In this document: positions 1 through 5,698 of the stretch, in pieces
Numbering within the stretch: position 1 is the stretch's first letter
Layout of the letters: every line of letters starts with the position of its first letter
Notes under the pieces: generated by a model
Databases searched by the model: none
What the model was told of the DNA's origin: nothing
What the model saw: only the letters and a program-made list of their open reading frames with translations
DNA from: an uncultured Eubacteriaceae bacterium
GTDB taxonomy: Bacteria > Bacillota > Clostridia > Lachnospirales > CAG-274
NCBI GenBank assembly: GCA_947565475.1
Contig: CANOGI010000147.1
Coordinates: 1-5,939, forward strand
Length of the DNA: 5,939 nt
Reading direction: 5' to 3'
Position numbers and translations under genes: made by a program

Positions 1-53
1 AAAAGGATTTTTAGCCGCCGAACTTGTTCGGGTTTTCAAGTGATTTGACTATA
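1..53 (-). repeat. Dispersed repeat, left copy (cut by window edge)
   Basis: Positions 33-53 are the exact reverse complement of 4449-4469 (21 of 21 bases). Positions 1-13 match the reverse complement of 4489-4501 at 11 of 13. The middle differs and in this copy holds a small palindrome, CCGAAC-TT-GTTCGG (18-31). The body of the element extends leftward out of the window. No protein signature is visible. Confidence 0.65.
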
Positions 54-105
54 AACAACTTAACGAAATACGTCCGGAAAAATTTATATATTTTACATAA
101 AAAAA

Positions 106-123
106 TTGATATTTTTTTAACAT
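106..123. promoter_or_regulatory. Second, weaker Rex-like palindrome upstream of the adhE promoter
   Basis: TTGATAT-TTTT-TTAACAT matches the Rex consensus at 11 of 14 positions, with 6 of 7 in the right half. It lies about 30 bp upstream of the -35 element at 153. It could be an auxiliary site or a chance match in A/T-rich DNA. Confidence 0.25.
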
Positions 124-152
124 ATTTTGAATAATTTTTTTATAAAAAATTC

Positions 153-181
153 TTGTATTTATTTGTATAAGATGATATAAT
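153..181 (+). promoter_or_regulatory. Sigma-A promoter, probably for adhE
   Basis: TTGTAT at 153-158 and a consensus TATAAT at 176-181 are separated by exactly 17 nt. They are preceded by a very A/T-rich run (101-150) that could act as an UP element. The predicted start near 188 would give adhE a leader of about 400 nt. A weaker alternative promoter, TTTACT at 462-467 and TATAGT at 484-489 with a 16-nt spacer, would give a leader of about 100 nt. The sequence alone cannot decide which is used. Confidence 0.6.
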
Positions 182-225
182 TTTAATTAAGTTATAAGAA
201 AGCATATTAAAAATAAAGGTGTTTT

Positions 226-259
226 AGGTATTATAATGACAAAGTTTTAACGAATACCT
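226..259 (+). other. Small hairpin near the 5' end of the adhE leader
   Basis: AGGTATT at 226-232 pairs perfectly with AATACCT at 253-259 around a 20-nt loop. An alternative pairing, AAAGGT 215-220 with ACCTTT 256-261, uses the same 3' arm. No U tract follows, so it is not a terminator. Its function is unknown and a chance origin is possible. Confidence 0.25.
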
Positions 260-412
260 TTGACATGTGTTTCCTTAAACCCTTGAGTTTCTTATAATTA
301 AAAATGAACACACATAAACAGCGTATTTATATTTTATGATTTTATATTAATTTCTTACCCTATATAAAATTATATAAAAATAAAAATTTTTTCCTAAATA
401 CATAAGCGTTGC

Positions 413-473
413 CAGACGCCGTTGATTTAGAGTATTTTGTTTCACAAAATACTAATCGTCTTTTACTGGTCTG
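413..473 (+). other. Nested hairpin in the adhE leader
   Basis: A perfect 10-bp stem, AGTATTTTGT at 431-440 with ACAAAATACT at 444-453 and a TTC loop, is flanked by further pairing: GATT 424-427 with AATC 454-457, and CAGAC 413-417 with GTCTG 469-473. A competing small hairpin, GCGT 406-409 with ACGC 416-419, would exclude the outer pair. A short U run (TCTTTT, 459-464) follows a few nt after the stem but is weak for a terminator. I recognise no known riboswitch class. Confidence 0.45.
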
Positions 474-550
474 ATATAGAGTATATAGTATTTATAAATA
501 TATTTTATATTATTGGGAAAGAATAATAAATAAGCTGTTTAGGCAAATAT

Positions 551-568
551 TTGTTAAAAATTTATTAA
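551..568. promoter_or_regulatory. Candidate Rex (NADH/NAD+ sensor) operator upstream of adhE
   Basis: TTGTTAA-AAAT-TTATTAA matches the clostridial Rex consensus TTGTTAA-N4-TTAACAA at 12 of 14 positions, with a perfect left half. It ends 11 nt before the AGGAGG of adhE. adhE is an established Rex target in several Clostridia. The AT-rich setting raises the chance of a random match, and the site lies far downstream of the 153-181 promoter, where it would act as a roadblock or on a nearer promoter. Confidence 0.5.
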
Positions 569-594
569 ACTATTAATTCAGGAGGTTTTTATCT

Positions 595-3204
595 ATGGCA
601 GAAAACGCAGAAAACGCTGTTGAGGTAAAGCAGGAAGTTTCCGAGATGATTGACCAGCTTGTTAAAAACGCGAGAGAGGCTCTTAAAGAGTATATGTCCT
701 ATGACCAGGAAAAAATTGATGAGATTGTAAAACAAATGGCTCTCGCGGGGCACTCAAAACAGATGGAACTGGCTAAGCTCGCTGTTGAGGAAACAAAAAG
801 AGGTATATATGAGGATAAAATAACAAAAAACATTTTCGCTACAGAATATGTATACCACAGTATCAAATATGATAAAACCGTTGGCGTTATCTCTGAAAAT
901 GATGAAGAAGACTATATGGAAATAGCGGAGCCGGTTGGTGTTATCGCCGGAGTCACTCCCGTTACAAACCCAACAAGTACCGCTATGTTTAAATCAATCA
1001 TAGCCGCCAAAACAAGAAACCCTATTATATTCGCTTTCCACCCGTCGGCTCAAAAATCGTCCGTAGCCGCCGCTAAAGCGGTAAGAGACGCCGCCATAGC
1101 GGCCGGCGCGCCTAAATATTGTATTCAGTGGATTGAGTCTCCGTCTATAGAGGCCACTCAGCTTTTAATGAATCACAAAAATATATCAATGGTTTTGGCG
1201 ACAGGCGGAGCCGGAATGGTAAAAGCAGCTTATTCCACAGGAAAACCAGCTCTCGGCGTAGGCCCTGGAAACGTTCCTTGTTTTATTGAGAAAACAGCGG
1301 ACTTAAAACGAGCTCTTACCGACCTTATGCTTTCAAAATCTTTCGATAATGGTATGATTTGCGCCTCTGAACAGGCAGCTATTATTGAGGCTCCTATTTA
1401 TGATGAGGCTATCAAATTTATGAAGAAAAACGGATGTTATTTTACAACTCCTGAGGAAACAGCTAAATTAGAGCCTGTTGTTATTAATCCTGAAACAGGA
1501 GCGGTTAATCCTAAAATCGTGGGCCAATCACCCTATGTTATCGCTGAAATGGCGGGAATAACAATTCCTAAAGAGACAAAAGTACTTTGTGCCGAAATCG
1601 ACGGAGTAGGAGAGGACCACCCATTAAGCAAGGAAAAACTCTCTCCCGTTTTAGCTGTCATTAAAGCGAAAGACGCCAATGAGGGAATTGATTTAGCCGA
1701 AAAAATGGTAATTTTAGGCGGTATGGGACATTCTTCCGTAATTCATTCCACAGACGACGACGTTATAAATAAATTCGCGGCTACTCTCACAACAGGAAGA
1801 ATTATTATAAATTCCCCGTCAACTCACGGAGCTATAGGCGACCTTTACAACACGAATATGCCTTCGCTTACTTTAGGTTGCGGCTCATACGGACACAACT
1901 CCACTACATCAAACGTAACCGCTGTAAATCTTATCAACAAAAAAAGGGTGGCGAAAAGAAGAGTGAATATGCAATGGTTTAAAATTCCGGAAAAAATTTA
2001 TTTTGAGTTCGGAGCGGTTCAGTATCTTGAAAAAATGCCTGACATCTCAAGAGCGGTTATCGTTACAGACCCATCTATGGTTAAATTTGGATACGTGGAT
2101 AAAATTCTTTATCATTTAAGAAAACGTACAGACTACGTTCACTGTGAGATATTCAGCGACGTTGAGCCGGACCCTTCTATCGACACAGTTATGAGAGGCG
2201 TTCAGGTACTTAAAAACTTCAAGCCGGACGTTATCGTGGCTTTGGGCGGCGGTTCCGCAATCGACTGCGCCAAAGGTATGTGGCTTTTCTATGAACAGCC
2301 GGACGTTGACTTCTCCGCTCTTTCTCAGAAGTTCCTTGATATAAGAAAACGTGTTTACAAAATACCTGACCTCGGAAAACTTTGTAAGATGGTTTGTATA
2401 CCAACAACCTCCGGTACAGGTTCTGAAGTTACAAACTTCGCCGTTATTACAGACAAGGAGAAAAATATAAAATATCCTCTCGCGGATTACGCATTGACTC
2501 CTAACGTGGCTATAATCGACCCTGATTTCGTTATGACGGTTCCTAAAACTATTACAGCTGACACAGGTCTTGACGTCCTTACTCACGCTATAGAGGCTTA
2601 TGTCTCTATTCTCGCCTCAGACTATACAGACGCTTTGGCGGAAAAAGCTATCCAAATTGTTTTCGAGTACCTTCCAAGAGCGTACAACGACGGAAGCGAC
2701 GCCGTCGCGAGAGAGAAAATGCACAACGCTTCTTGTATAGCCGGTATGGCGTTTACAAACGCTTTCTTAGGAATAAACCACTCATTGGCGCATAAGCTCG
2801 GCGGAGAGTTCCATATTTCTCACGGACGCGCTAACGCTATATTGCTTCCATGGGTTGTTGAGTATAACGGCCAGTTGACCCCAACAAAATTTGTTTCATG
2901 GCCTAAATACACTCACTATATAGCTCCTGAGAAGTTCCAGGCTATCTCAAAGATGCTCGGTCTTCCGGCTAACACTCCTGAAGAGGGCGTAAAATCTCTT
3001 GTTAAGGCTATTAGAGAACTTATGGAAAAACTTAATGTTCCAAAGACAATAAGAGAATGCGGAATTGACGAGGCTGTATTTAACGGAAGAATAGATTACC
3101 TCTCCGAAAAAGCTTTTGAGGACCAGTGTACTACAGCTAATCCAAGACTTCCTCTTGTTTCCGAGCTTAAAGAGCTTTACAGAAAAGCTTACTACGGAGA
3201 ATAA
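595..3204 (+). CDS. adhE: Bifunctional acetaldehyde-CoA / alcohol dehydrogenase AdhE
   Basis: Cytoplasmic enzyme that reduces acetyl-CoA to acetaldehyde and then to ethanol, using two NADH; a main electron sink in anaerobes. The 869 residues match the usual family length (about 860-900). The N-terminal aldehyde dehydrogenase domain (about residues 15-445) has GVGPGNVP at 221-228 and the catalytic cysteine in MICASEQ (Cys256). After a basic linker (about 447-458) comes the iron-dependent alcohol dehydrogenase domain (about 460-869), with the nucleotide-binding GGGSAID at 551-557, IPTTSGTGSE at 602-611, and iron ligands that I place by alignment from memory with E. coli AdhE at Asp660, His664, His729 and His743. 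Both active sites look intact. The ATG at 595 follows AGGAGG at 580-585 with a 9-nt spacer. It is monocistronic: a promoter and long leader lie upstream, a terminator downstream, and the next gene is convergent. Family members form spirosome filaments; nothing here contradicts that. Confidence 0.97.
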   Translation: MAENAENAVEVKQEVSEMIDQLVKNAREALKEYMSYDQEKIDEIVKQMALAGHSKQMELAKLAVEETKRGIYEDKITKNIFATEYVYHSIKYDKTVGVISENDEEDYMEIAEPVGVIAGVTPVTNPTSTAMFKSIIAAKTRNPIIFAFHPSAQKSSVAAAKAVRDAAIAAGAPKYCIQWIESPSIEATQLLMNHKNISMVLATGGAGMVKAAYSTGKPALGVGPGNVPCFIEKTADLKRALTDLMLSKSFDNGMICASEQAAIIEAPIYDEAIKFMKKNGCYFTTPEETAKLEPVVINPETGAVNPKIVGQSPYVIAEMAGITIPKETKVLCAEIDGVGEDHPLSKEKLSPVLAVIKAKDANEGIDLAEKMVILGGMGHSSVIHSTDDDVINKFAATLTTGRIIINSPSTHGAIGDLYNTNMPSLTLGCGSYGHNSTTSNVTAVNLINKKRVAKRRVNMQWFKIPEKIYFEFGAVQYLEKMPDISRAVIVTDPSMVKFGYVDKILYHLRKRTDYVHCEIFSDVEPDPSIDTVMRGVQVLKNFKPDVIVALGGGSAIDCAKGMWLFYEQPDVDFSALSQKFLDIRKRVYKIPDLGKLCKMVCIPTTSGTGSEVTNFAVITDKEKNIKYPLADYALTPNVAIIDPDFVMTVPKTITADTGLDVLTHAIEAYVSILASDYTDALAEKAIQIVFEYLPRAYNDGSDAVAREKMHNASCIAGMAFTNAFLGINHSLAHKLGGEFHISHGRANAILLPWVVEYNGQLTPTKFVSWPKYTHYIAPEKFQAISKMLGLPANTPEEGVKSLVKAIRELMEKLNVPKTIRECGIDEAVFNGRIDYLSEKAFEDQCTTANPRLPLVSELKELYRKAYYGE

Positions 3205-3268
3205 TGTTTTATGTTGTATAGATAAATAACTATTTATAAATAAACAAAATAATACTTTTCAGTACAAA

Positions 3269-3308
3269 AAATGCTCTTGTCATAATACATTTTATGACAA
3301 GAGCATTT
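3269..3308. terminator. Bidirectional intrinsic terminator between adhE and the foldase gene
   Basis: A perfect 17-bp stem (3269-3285 with 3292-3308; core ATGCTCTTGTCAT) with a 6-nt loop lies 65 nt after the adhE stop. On the minus strand the stem is followed by a run of six T, a strong terminator for the foldase gene whose stop is 33 nt away. On the plus strand the tail TTTATAATAAA is a weaker U tract, still plausible for adhE. Confidence 0.88.
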
Positions 3309-3340
3309 ATAATAAAATACAAAATAAATTTGTAACTATA

Positions 3341-4342
3341 TTATATATCTTTTATATTAACCGAGGAAAACACCTCGTCATTTTTCTCAACAGTGAATGA
3401 GTTAAGCCATTTTTCCGCCTGACGACGGTAAAGCTCATCTTTTTTTCTTCTTATATAATTTTCCTTTTCCGTTTGTTTAACGGAGGAAATATCGATAGGA
3501 TTAACGTCCGACACATAAACTATATAAAAACCGTTAGAAACCGTTATAATGTCGGATATATCGCCTTTTTTACTCATATCGCACACAACGTCGTCAACCG
3601 CCGACTCAAAAAGTCCTTTTTTCATATCAACCTCAGTGTGCTCGTTCCTCTCCGAATACTCTTTTATAAGAGTATCAAAATCCTCTCCGTCTCTCGCTTT
3701 TAAAAGTATTTCGGTCATATCCTCATAAACTTTATTAAAGTCGCTTTTATCTTTATTAAATCCCTTAAAAATGTACTTTATTCTCATATCAACTAAATCC
3801 GCTTTGTTCTCGTCAAAATATTCCTTAAAATATTCCTCAAACTCCTCGTCGTCCACAGTATATCCGCCTGTTACATAGTCAAAAACTTTTGTCCTTATAA
3901 AACCGTCCTCTATTATTCTCTTTATGTCGTCATAAGTCACGTTAAATTTACCCGTCCATTCCGCGCCTAACTCGCCGAAAAATCTTTCAGACTCACTTTT
4001 CGCCTCATCAAGCTCCTCATCAGACAGCTCTATGTTAAATTTATCCGCCTGGCACGTAGCTACTTTCACATCAATAACCGTGTCTATGGCGTTCTGTTTG
4101 GCCAAGTCCTCCGCTAAAACACCGTCAATATCCGTTTCCCAAATATCAGCTCCGCCTGTTTCCTCAAAATGCTTTTTCTGCTCATAAAGATAGACCATAT
4201 ATTCTCCCCGGCTCACCTTTATATCGTCTCCTATTTTTATGGCATAATCGCCGTTAAAATCCTTTAAGGAAAAAATAGCGAAAGCCGCCAAACCTATTAT
4301 AATCAAAGAAAAAATAATTATTAAAACAATTTTATTTCTCAT
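3341..4342 (-). CDS. Membrane-anchored SurA/PrsA-like foldase (parvulin-type peptidyl-prolyl isomerase family)
   Basis: A 333-residue extracytoplasmic folding factor. MRNK followed by a hydrophobic stretch at about residues 5-25 is an uncleaved signal anchor or signal peptide. No lipobox cysteine is visible, so it is probably not a lipoprotein like Bacillus PrsA. Residues about 30-175 are acidic and helical, like SurA N-terminal chaperone domains. Residues about 184-279 resemble a parvulin domain: DMRIKYIF at the usual 'RHIL' strand, EDFDTLIKEYS, then GDISDIITVSNGFYIVYV. The two conserved histidines are replaced by Tyr190 and Tyr273, so isomerase activity is doubtful and a pure chaperone role is more likely. 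A charged helix (about 290-312) follows. The start is supported by GAGGT 8 nt upstream. The gene is convergent with adhE. In many Clostridia such a gene lies directly after mfd; here mfd is on the same strand but more than 1.3 kb upstream. The fold assignment is confident, the activity is not. Confidence 0.85.
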   Translation of the reverse strand: MRNKIVLIIIFSLIIIGLAAFAIFSLKDFNGDYAIKIGDDIKVSRGEYMVYLYEQKKHFEETGGADIWETDIDGVLAEDLAKQNAIDTVIDVKVATCQADKFNIELSDEELDEAKSESERFFGELGAEWTGKFNVTYDDIKRIIEDGFIRTKVFDYVTGGYTVDDEEFEEYFKEYFDENKADLVDMRIKYIFKGFNKDKSDFNKVYEDMTEILLKARDGEDFDTLIKEYSERNEHTEVDMKKGLFESAVDDVVCDMSKKGDISDIITVSNGFYIVYVSDVNPIDISSVKQTEKENYIRRKKDELYRRQAEKWLNSFTVEKNDEVFSSVNIKDI

Positions 4343-4430
4343 TTTTTTATACCTCGTTTATAATAAAATAATATTGTTTTCAAAAAGCTTTTAAGCCTTC
4401 GCCCTTTAAACTGAGATTATAGTAAAACAA

Positions 4431-4457
4431 TTTATAGCAGACTTCTTCTATAGTCAA
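4431..4457 (-). promoter_or_regulatory. Candidate promoter for the foldase gene, -35 inside the repeat
   Basis: On the minus strand TTGACT (4452-4457), which lies inside the repeat copy, precedes TATAAA (4431-4436) with a short 15-nt spacer. An alternative -10, TATAAT at 4416-4421 on the minus strand, is a full consensus match but lacks a good -35. Either would give a leader of roughly 65-90 nt. The true start cannot be fixed from sequence. Confidence 0.3.
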
Positions 4458-4501
4458 ATCACTTGAAAAGGAGCAAAAGGAGGCGAGATAAAAATTGTTT
4501 T
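4449..4501 (+). repeat. Dispersed repeat, right copy, inverted relative to the left
   Basis: It begins TATAGTCAAATCACTTGAAA at 4449, identical over 21 bases to the reverse complement of 33-53. After a variable middle that includes AGGAGGCG it shares a TAAAAAT-NN-TTTT block (4489-4501) with the left copy. The body points away from the adhE-foldase block and continues into the structured stretch at 4512-4570. The shared end is known from this window only. Confidence 0.65.
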
Positions 4502-4511
4502 TACAAGGAAG

Positions 4512-4559
4512 AGGCTGGTCGTAAAGCTTCGCTTTGCCGCTCGCCCTTACGACTGGCTT
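4512..4559 (+). other. Long GC-richer hairpin adjoining the right repeat copy
   Basis: Positions 4512-4524 pair with 4547-4559 over 13 bp, including GTCGTAA with TTACGAC and a few G-U pairs. An internal hairpin, AAAGC 4523-4527 with GCTTT 4531-4535, competes for the last two positions. AGGAGG at 4478-4483 can also pair with CCTCCT at 4565-4570, enclosing the whole. The base composition stands out from the AT-rich surroundings. It may be the body of a small non-autonomous repeat element or a small RNA; no U tract follows, so it is not a terminator. Confidence 0.5.
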
Positions 4560-4570
4560 GCGCTCCTCCT

Positions 4571-5003
4571 AAATACAAGAGTAAGTACCCTCGTTTAAGA
4601 AACAAGAAACTTCCTCTGTCGGTAAAAAAAGTTTGTTAATTCACTCTAATAATACCGCTAATGGCTATAAAAATAACTTTTATCACATACTCTTTTGTTT
4701 ATTCTTAATTTATTCGGATATAACATTTCCGTCTTGATACTCATTATATAGTTTATATTATACTCCATAAAAGCAATCACTTCAAAGGATTTTTTTCTAT
4801 GTAACAAAGATGTAATATTTTTGATGTATTTATCGGTATGTTTTTACTTTTTATGAACAAACTGCCTTATCATAAAAAATAATTTTGTTTAAAGCTTACA
4901 AAATGAGGTATCATTTTCACGTGTTATGTAAATAATAGATATAAAGGAAACTATACCTATTATCAATAAAAATGCCAATTTTAAAATAATTGTAATAATA
5001 ATT
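4571..5003. other. AT-rich intergenic stretch with no gene recognised
   Basis: About 430 bases with no convincing reading frame on either strand. The only structure I note is a 7-bp hairpin, AAAATGA 4900-4906 with TCATTTT 4911-4917 and a GGTA loop. The stretch probably includes the far end of the repeat element and sequence upstream of the carD promoter. Confidence 0.5.
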
Positions 5004-5032
5004 TTGATTTCCAAAAAAAAATGTGATATAAT
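5004..5032 (+). promoter_or_regulatory. Sigma-A promoter of the carD-family gene
   Basis: TTGATT at 5004-5009 and TATAAT at 5027-5032 have a 17-nt spacer, and TGA immediately before the -10 makes it an extended -10 element. The predicted start near 5039 gives a leader of about 75 nt. This also argues against the upstream ATG at 5037 as the translation start. Confidence 0.8.
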
Positions 5033-5114
5033 GTAAATGAATAGTAAAACACGGCATTTTTGGAAAGTAACCGCTGTAATTTATTGTAAATCTAAAGTAA
5101 AGGAGGGTTTTTAT

Positions 5115-5588
5115 GTGTTTAATGTAGGCGATAAAATTGTTTATCCCATGTACGGCGCGGGTGTAATCGAAGGTATGGAAGAAAAAGTTATTGACGGCGA
5201 AAACAAATTGTATTATATTCTTAGAATACCCGTAGGTAATTTAAAAATTACTATTTCAGTAAAAAAAGCTGATACTTTGGGTCTTAGAGAGATTTCAAGC
5301 TCTTCGGAAGTTCTTGGGATTATAAATGATGTCGAACCGATAGAAATGTCAGATAACTGGAATCAGCGTTACAAAGATAATGTCGAGAGAATAAAAACAG
5401 GAAGCCTTGAAAAGGTTGTTCAGGTTTTTAAAACCCTTATTTTTCGAGAAAGAAAAAAAAGCCTGTCAAGCGTTGAGAAAAAATTGCTTGGCACAGCTAA
5501 ACAAATTATTTTAAGTGAAATCATCTTATCAAACGATGTTGAGAAAGAACAGGCCGAAGCTATTTTAGAACGTGCCGTTATACAATAA
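5115..5588 (+). CDS. CarD/CdnL-family RNA polymerase-binding transcription regulator (GTG start)
   Basis: Predicted 157-residue cytoplasmic protein that binds the RNA polymerase beta subunit and modulates open-complex stability at promoters. The N-terminal Tudor-like RNA polymerase-interaction domain (about residues 1-60) shows the family pattern FNVGDKIVYPMYGAGVI, then YYILRIPVGNLKITISV and GLRE. The C-terminal helical DNA-binding part (about 65-155) has NWNQRY, with Trp82 matching the DNA-wedging tryptophan of mycobacterial CarD, then IKTGSLEKVVQVFKTL and RERKKSLSSVEKKLL. I chose GTG at 5115 because AGGAGGG (5101-5107) lies 7 nt before it and homology begins there. An in-frame ATG at 5037 sits about at the predicted transcription start, has no ribosome-binding site and would add 26 unrelated residues. 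The gene is probably monocistronic, with its own promoter and terminator, and is convergent with mfd, whose product carries a related domain. Confidence 0.9.
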   Translation: MFNVGDKIVYPMYGAGVIEGMEEKVIDGENKLYYILRIPVGNLKITISVKKADTLGLREISSSSEVLGIINDVEPIEMSDNWNQRYKDNVERIKTGSLEKVVQVFKTLIFRERKKSLSSVEKKLLGTAKQIILSEIILSNDVEKEQAEAILERAVIQ

Positions 5589-5596
5589 GAATATTT

Positions 5597-5619
5597 AAGG
5601 CGGATAAAATATCCGCCTT
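5597..5619 (+). terminator. Intrinsic terminator of the carD-family gene
   Basis: AAGGCGGATA at 5597-5606 pairs perfectly with TATCCGCCTT at 5610-5619 around an AAA loop, followed by TTTATTAATA. It begins 9 nt after the stop codon. On the minus strand the tail (TTAAATATTCTTA) is a poor U tract, so it would be at best a weak stop for mfd transcripts. Confidence 0.85.
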
Positions 5620-5658
5620 TTATTAATATACTTCTTTCAAAACAATGAAATCAAATCG

Positions 5659-5690
5659 GGGTCTCAAGTAAAATCCATTACAAGAGAACC
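5659..5690 (-). terminator. Possible weak terminator hairpin after mfd
   Basis: An imperfect hairpin just beyond the mfd stop: GTAA 5668-5671 with TTAC 5678-5681, an A-A internal loop, then TCTC 5662-5665 with GAGA 5684-5687, and an outer GG/CC. On the minus strand it is followed by an interrupted T-rich tail (GATTTGATTTCATTGTTTTG). The mismatches and broken U tract make this tentative. Confidence 0.3.
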
Positions 5691-5698
5691 GTCTGTAT

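Noticed and set aside
260..298. Perfect TTGACA (260-265) and perfect TATAAT (293-298) in the adhE leader
   Set aside because: The spacer is 27 nt, too long for a sigma-A promoter, and neither box has a good partner at 16-18 nt.
431..464. Leader hairpin as an intrinsic terminator or attenuator of adhE
   Set aside because: The stem is AT-rich and the U run starts several nt after it and is short, so termination is not convincing; kept only as a structural feature.
2116..2586. Minus-strand open frame of 156 codons inside adhE
   Set aside because: It lies wholly antisense to the conserved alcohol dehydrogenase domain, has no ribosome-binding site or recognisable motif, and is a shadow of the real gene.
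3473..3703. Plus-strand open frame of 76 codons antisense to the foldase gene
   Set aside because: No ribosome-binding site, no family resemblance, and it overlaps the well-supported minus-strand gene.
4454..4641. Plus-strand frame open for about 62 codons through the repeat body
   Set aside because: It has no ATG and no ribosome-binding site, and its translation is arginine- and lysine-rich with no family resemblance; the stretch is better explained as a structured repeat.
4658..4744. Minus-strand 28-codon open frame in the foldase-carD gap
   Set aside because: No ribosome-binding site at proper distance (GGAG is about 18 nt away) and no recognisable sequence; length is expected by chance.
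5037..5114. 26-residue N-terminal extension of the CarD protein from ATG 5037
   Set aside because: The ATG lies at about the predicted transcription start, without a ribosome-binding site, and the extension does not resemble CarD proteins; the GTG at 5115 fits far better.
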